A stretch of DNA of 64,000 bases from JAGVSZ01 sp035456405 (lineage in GTDB: Bacteria; Pseudomonadota; Gammaproteobacteria; Burkholderiales; SG8-39), in the NCBI GenBank assembly GCA_035456405.1, contig DATIDG010000106.1:1-64000 (forward strand), given 5' to 3'. How positions within the stretch are numbered: position 1 is the stretch's first letter; every line of letters begins with the position of its first letter. Below the pieces are notes generated by a model. It was not told where the DNA came from. It saw nothing but the letters and a program-made list of their open reading frames with translations, and did not search any database. This document shows positions 35,448-43,439 of this stretch, one piece after another. A program made the translations under genes and the position numbers.

Positions 35448-36203
35448 TCAGCAGTCGCCGTAGACCGCCTGCAGCGCGGCGAGCGTCGCGAGCGGCGCGG
35501 TCTCGGTCCGCAGGATGCGCGGTCCGAACCGCACCGTCACGAATCCCGCCGCGACGGCGATCTCGCGTTCCTCGGGCGCGAGCCCGCCTTCCGGGCCGAC
35601 GAGCACCATCACGGGTGGCTGCGGTGCGAGCGAGCGGACGGTCGCCGCGCCGTCCGGCGCGAGCAGGACGCGGGTCCCGGCCCCGCCCGGCGCCGCGAGC
35701 AGCGTCGCGAAGAACTCCCCGAAACCGAGGCTCGGCGCGACCTGCGGGATCCGGTTCCGCCCGCACTGCTCGCACGCCGCGATCACGACGTTCTGCCAGT
35801 GCGTTTCGCGACGCTCCTGGCGCTCGCTCGAGAGGCGGACGACAGAACGCGCGGTGACCACCGGCTGGAACGACGCGACGCCGAGCTCGGTCGCCTTCTG
35901 CAGCACGAGGTCCATCCGGTCGCCGGCGCAAACGCCCTGCGCGAGCCGCACCTCGAGCGGCGATTCCCGGTCGACCGCGCGTCGCTCGCGCACCGCCGCG
36001 GTCACGCGGCGCTTGCCGATGCCGGTGAGCACGGCCGCGGACTCGAATCCGTCGCCGCTGAAGAGCGTGAGCGCGTCGCCGGCGCGCAGGCGCAGCGCCG
36101 CGACGTGCCGCGCCGCGCGTTCGGACAGCGTGACCGTCGCACCGGGCGCGAGCGTCGCATCGCAGTGGAGCCGCGGTGCCGCGAGAGAGGCCCAATTCGC
36201 CAT
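35448..36203 (-). CDS. rsmE: 16S rRNA m3U1498 methyltransferase RsmE
   Basis: A 251-residue SPOUT-class methyltransferase modifying U1498 of 16S rRNA. An N-terminal PUA-like part (LRAGDALTLFSGDGFE) precedes the knot region, visible in VQKATELGVASFQPVVTARS-like stretches and VLVGPEGGLAPEEREIAVAA near the C terminus. Length is typical (about 243). It is divergent from the thioredoxin-like gene, with 37 bp between the starts. Confidence 0.93.
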   Translation of the reverse strand: MANWASLAAPRLHCDATLAPGATVTLSERAARHVAALRLRAGDALTLFSGDGFESAAVLTGIGKRRVTAAVRERRAVDRESPLEVRLAQGVCAGDRMDLVLQKATELGVASFQPVVTARSVVRLSSERQERRETHWQNVVIAACEQCGRNRIPQVAPSLGFGEFFATLLAAPGGAGTRVLLAPDGAATVRSLAPQPPVMVLVGPEGGLAPEEREIAVAAGFVTVRFGPRILRTETAPLATLAALQAVYGDC

Positions 36204-36240
36204 GCTAGGATTCTAGCGGCTCAAGTTCCGGAGTTTTGCC

Positions 36241-36792
36241 ATGGCAGCGCAATCCAAGGTCTGCGACTTCGGTTGGAAGGCGGCCGACTTCGACCTGCCC
36301 GGCGTCGACGGAAAGCGGCACACGGTTGCGTCGGCGCGAGGCCCGAAGGGGCTGCTCGTGATGTTCATCTGCAACCACTGCCCGTACGTCAAGGCGATCC
36401 GCGCGCGGATCGTGCGCGACTGCCGCGAGCTCGCGGCGCACGGCATCGGCGCAGTCGCGATCATGTCGAACGACCCGGCCGAGTATCCGGAGGATTCGTT
36501 CGAGAACATGAAGCGCGTCGCAGCGGAATCCGGCTTCGCGTTCCCCTATGTGCTCGACGAGTCGCAGGGCGTGGCAAGGGCCTACGGAGCGGTGTGCACG
36601 CCGGAGTTCTTCGGCTTCAACGGCGATCTCGAGCTCCAGTACCACGGCCGCCTGGACGCGTCCAGGATCGCGCCGGTCGACGGCGCGAAGCGCGAGCTGT
36701 TCGATGCGATGGTCGAGATCGCGCGCACCGGCAAGGGCCCGGCCGAGCAGAGCGCCGCCATCGGCTGCTCGATCAAGTGGAAGCGCGCGTAG
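36241..36792 (+). CDS. Thioredoxin-fold protein of the AhpC/TSA group
   Basis: A 183-residue cytoplasmic redoxin with a Cys-x2-Cys site CNHCPY at residues 44-49 and the peroxiredoxin-like strand VAIMSNDPAEYPEDSFENM. The family is often annotated simply as thioredoxin family protein; the substrate is unknown. No signal peptide. It is followed after 13 bp by the inositol-phosphatase homologue and probably heads the small operon that runs through the ABC transporter. Confidence 0.88.
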   Translation: MAAQSKVCDFGWKAADFDLPGVDGKRHTVASARGPKGLLVMFICNHCPYVKAIRARIVRDCRELAAHGIGAVAIMSNDPAEYPEDSFENMKRVAAESGFAFPYVLDESQGVARAYGAVCTPEFFGFNGDLELQYHGRLDASRIAPVDGAKRELFDAMVEIARTGKGPAEQSAAIGCSIKWKRA

Positions 36793-36805
36793 CGCCCCGT
36801 TTCCG

Positions 36806-37603
36806 ATGATCGATGACCTGGTCGCGGCGGTGCGCGAAGTGGCGCGCGCCGAGATCCTGCCGCGCGCCCAGTGCGTGCGCGGCGAGCGCAAGCAGGACGG
36901 CAGCCTCTTCTCCGAAGCGGACACGGCCGCGCAAGCGGCGCTGATCCCCCGGCTGCGCGCATTGCGCGACTGCCCGGTGATCGGCGAGGAGATGACGCGC
37001 GACGCCCAGTCCGCCGCGTGGGGCGCGGGATCGGGCGCTGCGTGGTGCGTCGATCCGATCGACGGGACGACCAACTTCCTGCAGGGTATTCCGTACTACG
37101 CCGTCTCGGTGGCGCTCATCGAGAGCGGGCGCGCCAGGCTCGGCGTCGTCCACAATCCGGCCAGCGGCGAGAGTTTTCACGCCGTCGCGGGTGGCGGCGC
37201 GTTCCACGACGGCGAGCGCATCGCTCCGCGCCCCGCGCCCGCGTGTCTCGCGGATGCAATCGCGTCCCTGGAGCTGAAGCGCCTGCCGCGGGAGGCCGCT
37301 GTCCGTCTTGCCGGCGGGCTGCCCTGGTACTCCTACCGCAACTTCGGCGCGGCGGCGCTCGATTGGTGCTGGCTCGCACTCGGCCGCTTCGACGTCTACC
37401 TGCACGCGAGCCACATGCTGTGGGACTACGCGGCGGGCAGCCTCGTCCTCGCCGAAGCGGGCGGGACCATGTCGACCTTCGAGCAGGACGACTTCTTCGC
37501 AGGCCCGCCCTGGGCGAAATCCGTGATTGCGTGCCGCGATGCACGGCTCTTCACGGAGTGGCGCGGCTACGTGCGTGCGCAGCTCCGCGACGCGCCCGCA
37601 TGA
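36806..37603 (+). CDS. Inositol monophosphatase family phosphatase
   Basis: A 265-residue Mg-dependent sugar phosphatase homologue. The metal-binding motif DPIDGTTNF starts at Asp83, with GEEMTRD before it and the second motif HMLWDYAAGSLVLAEAGG near residue 205-220. It may act on inositol phosphate, fructose bisphosphate or 3'-phosphoadenosine 5'-phosphate; sequence alone does not say. It overlaps the next gene by four bases (ATGA). Confidence 0.88.
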   Translation: MIDDLVAAVREVARAEILPRAQCVRGERKQDGSLFSEADTAAQAALIPRLRALRDCPVIGEEMTRDAQSAAWGAGSGAAWCVDPIDGTTNFLQGIPYYAVSVALIESGRARLGVVHNPASGESFHAVAGGGAFHDGERIAPRPAPACLADAIASLELKRLPREAAVRLAGGLPWYSYRNFGAAALDWCWLALGRFDVYLHASHMLWDYAAGSLVLAEAGGTMSTFEQDDFFAGPPWAKSVIACRDARLFTEWRGYVRAQLRDAPA

Positions 37604-38373
37604 CGCCCGCGATCGAGGTCCGCGATCTCGTAAAACGCTTCGACACCGTCGAGGCGGTGCGCGGACTCACCTTCACCGTCGCGCGCGGCTCGACCTGCGC
37701 GCTGCTCGGCGGCAACGGCGCCGGCAAGACCACCACACTCTCCATGCTGCTCGGCGTGCTGCTGCCGTCCTCCGGCGCGATCACCGTGCTGGGCGAGGAT
37801 ATCGCGCGCCACCGCTACCGCGTCCTCGGCCGCATGAACTTCACCTCGCCCTACGTCGACCTCCCGAAGAAACTCACGGTCGAGGAGAATCTCCGGATGT
37901 TCGCGCGCCTCTATGGCGTGCCGGACATGAAACGGCGCATCCGGTCGCTCGCCGACGAGCTGGATCTCGCCGACCTCCTCGATCGCGCCTACGGCGCGCT
38001 CTCGGCGGGCATGCGCACGCGGGTTTCGGTGGCGAAGGCGCTCCTGAACTCGCCCGAGCTGCTGCTCCTCGACGAACCGACCGCCTCGCTCGACCCCGAT
38101 GTCGGCGACCGCGTGCGCACGCAGCTCATGGACTACCGGAAGCGCACTGGCGCCACGCTCTTCCTCGCCTCGCACAACATGCCCGAGGTCGAGCGCATGT
38201 GCGACACGGTGCTGATGATGCGCGCCGGGCGCATCGTGGATACCGGGTCGCCCGCCGCCCTGATCGCGCGCTACGGGCGCTCGACCATGGAGGAGGTCTT
38301 TCTCGACGTGGCGCGCCGGCCGGAGCGCACCGTCGAGTTGGGCCCCGGCGAGATGCGGCTGGAGCGCGAGTGA
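37600..38373 (+). CDS. ABC-2 type exporter, ATP-binding subunit
   Basis: A 257-residue ABC ATPase: Walker A GGNGAGKT at residues 37-44, signature LSAGMRTRVSVAKA, Walker B LLLLDEPTASLDPD and the switch His in FLASHNMPEVERM. It resembles the NodI/DrrA group of export ATPases. The start overlaps the phosphatase stop and its own end overlaps the permease start (GTGA), so all three are translationally coupled. Substrate unknown. Confidence 0.92.
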   Translation: MTPAIEVRDLVKRFDTVEAVRGLTFTVARGSTCALLGGNGAGKTTTLSMLLGVLLPSSGAITVLGEDIARHRYRVLGRMNFTSPYVDLPKKLTVEENLRMFARLYGVPDMKRRIRSLADELDLADLLDRAYGALSAGMRTRVSVAKALLNSPELLLLDEPTASLDPDVGDRVRTQLMDYRKRTGATLFLASHNMPEVERMCDTVLMMRAGRIVDTGSPAALIARYGRSTMEEVFLDVARRPERTVELGPGEMRLERE

Positions 38374-39179
38374 GATCGCCCGCCACGCTCGCCCTGCGCC
38401 GGATCTACGCGATGGTCCTGCGCCACCTGTACCTCTTCCGCAAGTCGTGGGTGCGGTTGATCGAGATGGCCTACTGGCCGACCATGCAGATGGTGCTGTG
38501 GGGCTTCATCGCGCAATTCCTCGCCACCAACTCGTCGTGGGTCGCGCAGGTGCCGGGGCTGCTGGTCTCGGCCCTCCTGCTGTGGGAGGTCCTGTTCCGC
38601 GGGCAGCTCGGCGTGGCGCTGTCCTTCTTCGAGGAGCTGTACGCGCGCAACCTCGGGCATCTCTTCGTGAGCCCTCTGCGCCCGCTGGAGCTGGTCGCGT
38701 CGATGATCGTGGTGTCCTTCATCCGCACGGTGCTCGGCGTCGGGACCGCGATCGTGCTCGCACTCGTCCTGTACCACTTCTCGATCTTCGACCTCGGTGT
38801 CCCCCTGGTGACGTTCTTCGCCAATCTGCTGGTGTGCGGATGGGCGGTCGGGCTGATGGTCGCGGCGCTGGTGATGCGCTACGGCCTCGCCGCCGAGAAT
38901 TTCGCGTGGGGCGCGATCTTCATCGCCGCGCCGGTCAGCGGCATTTATTATCCGGTGAGCGTCCTGCCCGGGTGGCTCCAGGCGGTGGCGTGGTGCCTGC
39001 CGACGAGCCACGTGTTCGAGGGGATGCGCGCCGTGCTGCTCGAGAAGACCTTCCTCTGGCGCGAGTTCTGGACGGCGGTCGGCCTGAACATGCTCTATAC
39101 CGCCGCCGGCGTCGCGCTCTTTCTTGCGGCGTTCAACGGCGCGCGCCGCCGAGGGATGCTCCTCCAGATCGGCGAGTAG
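38370..39179 (+). CDS. ABC-2 type exporter, permease subunit
   Basis: A 269-residue permease with about six hydrophobic helices. Recognisable ABC-2 stretches are VLLWEVLFRGQLGVALSFFE, YARNLGHLFVSPLRPLELVA and SGIYYPVSVLPGWLQAVAWC. GTG 38370 overlaps the ATPase stop; the frame is open much further upstream but only as a shadow of the ATPase and phosphatase genes. It works with the preceding ATPase. Confidence 0.9.
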   Translation: MRSPATLALRRIYAMVLRHLYLFRKSWVRLIEMAYWPTMQMVLWGFIAQFLATNSSWVAQVPGLLVSALLLWEVLFRGQLGVALSFFEELYARNLGHLFVSPLRPLELVASMIVVSFIRTVLGVGTAIVLALVLYHFSIFDLGVPLVTFFANLLVCGWAVGLMVAALVMRYGLAAENFAWGAIFIAAPVSGIYYPVSVLPGWLQAVAWCLPTSHVFEGMRAVLLEKTFLWREFWTAVGLNMLYTAAGVALFLAAFNGARRRGMLLQIGE

Positions 39180-39406
39180 GCGCTCGGCATCCAGACCGGT
39201 TCCCGCCTCGCAAGGGGCCTGTGGTCGCGCGACCCCGCAAGACCTGGGTCCCGGTAGTTTTCCCGGACCGTCTAAGTAATCTCCCCATGTAATCGCCAGA
39301 TGCGGGATCCGACGAACGGAGGCCAGCGTATTGCAGGCGTCGAGGCCGCGGGATCGCGGCTTCGGGAACCCCGAAACCCATTTTTCGAACCGAAGGAGAT
39401 TGAGTC

Positions 39407-39601
39407 ATGAAAAAGCTGATCGCAGTCGTGCTGCTGGGTCTTGCCGGCGCGCAAGGTGTCGCCGTGGCGAACGAGAACAACACCTACACCGAGCCCTATT
39501 GGGCGCCGCGCAAGTTCACGATCGCCGAGACCACGCACCAGTACCGCGGCCCGGTCGAGATGCTCGGCAAGTACGACCTCGTCGACCGCTTCAACCCGTA
39601 A
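39407..39601 (+). CDS. Small secreted protein, function unknown
   Basis: A 64-residue protein with a signal peptide (LIAVVLLGLAGAQGVAVA) and a short mature part containing YTEPYWAPRK and LGKYDLVDRFNP. AAGGAGATTGAGTC gives a good ribosome-binding site. No family recognised. A short gene follows at 39616 whose product shares the PYW motif. Confidence 0.7.
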   Translation: MKKLIAVVLLGLAGAQGVAVANENNTYTEPYWAPRKFTIAETTHQYRGPVEMLGKYDLVDRFNP

Positions 39602-39615
39602 TTCGGGGTGAGGCG

Positions 39616-39891
39616 ATGTCCGGGCGCAGCCTGCTTCGCGCGAGCCTCCTCCTCCTCGCGATGGGGACGGCTGCGCCCGGCGCGACTCAGGTGATCGAGG
39701 ACCCGTATTGGCGAAGGCCGAGCGACGATGTGCGCCCGCAGTTCCACCGGCCCGGGCCGATCCCTGAGCGGCAGCCGCTCCGAAGCACGCAGGCCGGGAT
39801 TTCCCGGCCTTCTTTTTCCGATCGCTACTTCGCCGGACCGTGCGGGTCGGTGCCGGTCCGCCCGCCACGGTCACGCGAGTGCCGCGAATAG
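39616..39891 (+). CDS. Small secreted protein, 3' end doubtful
   Basis: The frame encodes 91 residues: a signal peptide (LLRASLLLLAMGTAAPGATQ) followed by IEDPYWRRPSDDVRPQF, which recalls the EPYW motif of the gene before. GGTGAGGC precedes the ATG. The frame runs through a strong terminator (39791-39816) and 67 bases into the convergent gene at 39825. The real product probably ends before the terminator, and the present 3' end may reflect a frameshift or lost stop. Function unknown. Confidence 0.5.
   Translation: MSGRSLLRASLLLLAMGTAAPGATQVIEDPYWRRPSDDVRPQFHRPGPIPERQPLRSTQAGISRPSFSDRYFAGPCGSVPVRPPRSRECRE
39791..39816 (+). terminator. Rho-independent terminator inside the end of a small open frame
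   Basis: Stem AGGCCGGGA (39791-39799) with TCCCGGCCT (39802-39810), then TCTTTTT. It should end the transcript of the two small secreted-protein genes. Confidence 0.75.
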
Positions 39892-40124
39892 GTGAAGGGC
39901 CGCTTCTTCTCGACGGCGAGCAGCAGCGCGTTTGCAAGCCACACCGCGTCCTCGCGCCGCAGCGTGATTCCGCCGCCGTGCGACTTCCCGTCGGCCTCGA
40001 ACGCCGGGTCGTTGACGGTGATGTCCACCGTGCCGTGCTCCGGATCCTTCGTCACGCGCAGCGTTGCGTGCGGCAACGCGTATCCGCCGTAGACCCGCTC
40101 GTTCACCTTCGCCCAGACAAACAC
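39825..40124 (-). CDS. Hypothetical protein
   Basis: A 99-residue soluble protein starting at GTG 40124 with GGGAGG upstream on its strand. The first 75 residues look like a compact alpha/beta domain (VYGGYALPHATLRVTKD, then EDAVWLANALLLAVEKKRPF); the tail is basic and Gly-rich. No family recognised. It converges on the small secreted-protein genes. Confidence 0.55.
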   Translation of the reverse strand: MFVWAKVNERVYGGYALPHATLRVTKDPEHGTVDITVNDPAFEADGKSHGGGITLRREDAVWLANALLLAVEKKRPFTYSRHSRDRGGRTGTDPHGPAK

Positions 40125-40196
40125 GTGCCGCCTCCCGCAGGGGTGATTTTGGTTCGCGGGCGATTCTACGCGCCGACCTGACCGCGAGTCGTGGAA

Positions 40197-40223
40197 ACCC
40201 GCCGCCGGTGCGCGGCGGCGGGT
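40197..40223 (-). terminator. Strong hairpin downstream of the DUF1631 gene
   Basis: A perfect 11-bp stem, ACCCGCCGCCG (40197-40207) with CGGCGGCGGGT (40213-40223), loop GTGCG. On the minus strand it is followed by only three T, so it is a weak terminator or a structural end of the mRNA. A second inverted repeat, GCGACCCCGC (40239-40248) with GCGGGGTCGC (40297-40306), lies just before it. Confidence 0.4.
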
Positions 40224-40338
40224 CAGGGGATAGAAAGCGCGACCCCGCGGGTCGGGCGTCCTCGGTTGGCGGCGAAGAGGGCGCCCGCCTTTCGGTGCGG
40301 GGTCGCGGTGGAAAACCGGATGTCGGCCGTCCGCAGCT

Positions 40339-42654
40339 TCAGGCCGCTGCGGGAAGGGCCTCGTCGCTTGCAGTACCGACCATCGCCGTCACGACCCGGT
40401 CCATGAGAGCTTCTGCGCCCTCGACGATCCGCGCCTTGTTGTCGTGCAGCAGGCCGGCGAGGACCTTTGGCGCAAGCTGGCGCGCGGCCGAGCCGCTGGC
40501 GGTGAACAGCAGGATCGTCTGCTTCGGGCTGACCCACGAGAGCTTCGAGCGCACGGTCGCCGCACCCTCGTCGAACTCGAGCACCGCGCCGCGCTCCAGC
40601 GCCATCGCGGTGCGGACCCAATAGTCGTCGTCCATGCCGGAGTTCGTGACCGGCCCGGTCGCGGGGTCGTCGGCCGGCTCCGGCTCGTCCGCAGAAGGGG
40701 CCGCAGCCGCCGGCTCTGCGCTCTGCGCCTGGGCCTTCGCCTGCACCTTGGCCGCGTTGATTGTGGCGGTGTGCGCCTGCATGAGCTGATTGAAGAAGGC
40801 GTGGCGTGCTTCCGGCGCCATCTCGATCGCGTTCATGCCGCGCAGCAGGCTCTTCATGAGCATGGGCAGCATCGAGGCGAGCTGCTGGATCTCGGCGGTC
40901 CGCAGCGGCGCGACGCTCCAGACGAGCGCGTCCACGACGCCGAGCCGGTGCGTCCACGAGTCGTCGCCTTCGCGGTTCTTCATGTATCCGTCCACGAGGG
41001 TCTTGGTCCACCAGTGGTACAGGAACTCGCGAACGAAGCCGGGCGTCTTGCGCGTCACACGCCGCTTGATTTCGGCAAGCGCGGTGTGGTGAGCGATTTC
41101 CGCTTCTTCCTTCCGGACGAGCTCGACGGTGGTGGGCTCGATCTCCTTCTCGCGCCGCTGCGCGTCCTCCGCGATCAGCTTCTCGAGCGTCTCCTGTGCG
41201 ACGGTGAAGACCGTCAGGTCGTCGGTGAAGTCGTGGACGAGGTAGTCGACGATGCCGCGCAGACCGGTCAGGAACTTGGACTGCTCGTCGGTCGCGACGT
41301 CCGGGTCCGACGCCGCCGAGGCCACCTGGTCGAGGAGGCGGCGCATCGGGTGCGCCCGGCGCGCGAAGAACGTGCGGTCGAGGAGCGCCGCCTTGATCGC
41401 TACGATCTGCAGGCGGGCGAGCTCCGCCTTGACCGTCTCGCTGATCCCGCGGTCCTCGAGGACGTAGTCGAACACCATGATGACCAGCTCGATCGTGAGC
41501 TGGTCCAGCGGATGGCTCTGGGTCCGTACTTGCTGGTCGAGCGCGCCGATGAAGTCGAGCGGATTCGCGCCCATCGCAGGGACGAAGCCGGCGTTCGTCT
41601 GCAGCCGCGTCAGCGACGCCATCAGCTCCGGCGTCGCGGGCATCTCGAGCGCGCTCTCGAACTGGAACTGCGACGGATCTGCCATCACCCGCGCCATAGC
41701 CTGGCGACCGGAGGGCGGCCCGCTCACCACGCCGGAGAGCAGCGTCGCGAGGTCCAGCTGCTGGCTCGCGGACATGGCGGCCGCGGCACCGGGGACCCCG
41801 GCGGCGTTGAGCAGCTGGCCGAGCTGCATCAGCTGGCTCGTGCCCATGCCTGCGGCACCTGGCGCGTTGCCCAGGAGCTGCGCGAGGTTCATCGCCTGGC
41901 TCGCGCCCATGGTGCCGGCCGGGTCGCCGGGTCGTTGGGCCACGCCGACGTCGCGCGCGCGCTTCACGTGGAAGTTGATGCGCGGCAGGACGTGGTGGGC
42001 GATCAGGTTCTTGTTCAGGTCGGCATACACGGCGGTGATGCCGGCGGCGACGTGGGGCTGGAAGGCGTTCAGAAGCGAGCGCTTGATCGCGAAATCGCCG
42101 GGGATCTTCGCGCACGAAAGCCGCAGCGCCTCGAACACCGCCTCGGGCGAGAGCGGGTTGCCGCTGTCCTCGAGATCCTCGGTGGAGAGCAGGTGACCTA
42201 GCCGGGCGCGAATGCCGAACATCTCGTCCTGGTCGACCCGGTTCTTGGTCTTGCGCGCGAGGTCGCTGACGACGAGCTCCTCCTCCATCGCGCTGTCGTC
42301 GACGAGTTTGAGGTCCTCGAGCTTGAGCTCCTGGGTCTTCTCCTTGGAGAGCCGCCGCGTGGCGATGCGGCGCTCGAAGACCTCCAGGAAGTGGCGGTCG
42401 AACGACGTGGCGATCTCGGAGCGGTGCTTCTTGACCTGCGACATCGTCTCGAACAGCAGCTGCTGCTCGGCGCGCGAGGTGCAGGCTTCGGCGGCGGCGA
42501 AGAGGTCGTTCTCGACCTTGTCGAGCGCATCGGCGACGATGCGGCTCAGCTTGGAGCGCGCGAGGTCGCGGGTCTGACCGAGCAACGCTTTGCTCTCCGC
42601 CCCGGCAGGACGGTTGACTGCGGCCTGCGCGGCAGACCGTTTGGGCGTGTCCAT
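40339..42654 (-). CDS. DUF1631 family protein
   Basis: A 771-residue cytoplasmic protein, largely helical, with long runs typical of DUF1631 (SKLSRIVADALDKVENDLFA at the N terminus; FVREFLYHWWTKTLVDGYMK about residue 535). A Met/Gly/Ala-rich insertion lies in the middle, and an Ala/Glu/Pro stretch precedes the last 100 residues, which resemble a PilZ-like small domain. The role of this family is not known; some members are misnamed thymidine phosphorylase. It is alone on its strand. Confidence 0.82.
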   Translation of the reverse strand: MDTPKRSAAQAAVNRPAGAESKALLGQTRDLARSKLSRIVADALDKVENDLFAAAEACTSRAEQQLLFETMSQVKKHRSEIATSFDRHFLEVFERRIATRRLSKEKTQELKLEDLKLVDDSAMEEELVVSDLARKTKNRVDQDEMFGIRARLGHLLSTEDLEDSGNPLSPEAVFEALRLSCAKIPGDFAIKRSLLNAFQPHVAAGITAVYADLNKNLIAHHVLPRINFHVKRARDVGVAQRPGDPAGTMGASQAMNLAQLLGNAPGAAGMGTSQLMQLGQLLNAAGVPGAAAAMSASQQLDLATLLSGVVSGPPSGRQAMARVMADPSQFQFESALEMPATPELMASLTRLQTNAGFVPAMGANPLDFIGALDQQVRTQSHPLDQLTIELVIMVFDYVLEDRGISETVKAELARLQIVAIKAALLDRTFFARRAHPMRRLLDQVASAASDPDVATDEQSKFLTGLRGIVDYLVHDFTDDLTVFTVAQETLEKLIAEDAQRREKEIEPTTVELVRKEEAEIAHHTALAEIKRRVTRKTPGFVREFLYHWWTKTLVDGYMKNREGDDSWTHRLGVVDALVWSVAPLRTAEIQQLASMLPMLMKSLLRGMNAIEMAPEARHAFFNQLMQAHTATINAAKVQAKAQAQSAEPAAAAPSADEPEPADDPATGPVTNSGMDDDYWVRTAMALERGAVLEFDEGAATVRSKLSWVSPKQTILLFTASGSAARQLAPKVLAGLLHDNKARIVEGAEALMDRVVTAMVGTASDEALPAAA

Positions 42655-43022
42655 GACTCAACCCCTGCGGATCGCGCGCGCGAGACCGTGCGGCGGCGAC
42701 GCGGCGCACACTGCTGACCCGGTGCACCGGTCTTCACGATTGCGACCCGAAATCGAGCGTCTTCATCCGGGGGCGCCAGCGGAAGACGCGAACCGCTGGC
42801 CCGGTGCTGCCTGTGTTGTTCTTCTTGACGGCTCGACTATGCCAGACGCTTATGCGGGAGTCATGGGGGGGGCGTGACAAAGGTCACGTGCCCCCCGGGA
42901 GGAAATGCACGTCCGGAACGAGGTCGCGACGGCGCTGTCGAGAGGACGACAGTTCGCGCGTGCGAGCGGTGGCCCTGGGCCGACGAGCGGGCTTGGACCA
43001 CCGTATGCCGCGCGGTCGCGCA
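42655..43022. other. Intergenic stretch upstream of the DUF1631 gene
   Basis: No gene recognised on either strand. It contains the upstream region of the DUF1631 gene and the 3' flank of the DUF4189 gene; a run of G/C (GGGGGGGCGTG near 42868) is the only oddity. Confidence 0.5.
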
Positions 43023-43439
43023 CTATCGCGTGCAAGACCACGCAATCACTTGGCACTGCGCGTCGGTGCACTTGAGCCGCGCCTTCGTCTGGGCTTCCTG
43101 CGCGGTGGCGCCTTCTGCGAACGACGGTCCCGTTGGACCGTCCATGAGCAGCCCGCAGCCGCCCTTGTAGCTTGCGACGACGATGCACTCGGGGCTGCCG
43201 CAGGCTTCCAGCGCGGCAACGCTGGCCTCTCGGCTCGACGGGAAATCGTAGCTGTAGCCGTGCGCGCCGGTGGCGCGGTGGTACGCGATCGCGCCCCAAT
43301 GTTCCACCGGGGTCGTGGTGACGGTACCCGGGACCACAAGCACAGGCGGCCGTTGGATCGGCGGCCGTGGCACCACAACCTGCGCGGTCGCCGGAGCGGC
43401 GGCGAGAACCGCCGCAGCCGCAAGAGCGTGACGGGTCAC
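43023..43439 (-). CDS. Exported DUF4189-type protein
   Basis: A 138-residue protein with a signal peptide (RHALAAAAVLAAAPATAQ) and a C-terminal domain typical of DUF4189 (HWGAIAYHRATGAHGYSYDF, then CGSPECIVVASYKGGCGLLM), with several cysteines likely in disulfides. The start GTG 43439 overlaps the stop of the dehydratase gene upstream (GTGA), so translation is coupled to an enzyme with which it has no evident functional link. Function unknown. Confidence 0.75.
   Translation of the reverse strand: MTRHALAAAAVLAAAPATAQVVVPRPPIQRPPVLVVPGTVTTTPVEHWGAIAYHRATGAHGYSYDFPSSREASVAALEACGSPECIVVASYKGGCGLLMDGPTGPSFAEGATAQEAQTKARLKCTDAQCQVIAWSCTR

Noticed and set aside
39361..39385. Hairpin TTCGGG/CCCGAA before the small secreted-protein gene as a terminator
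   Set aside because: The stem is only six pairs and the T run starts several bases later, so termination is doubtful.
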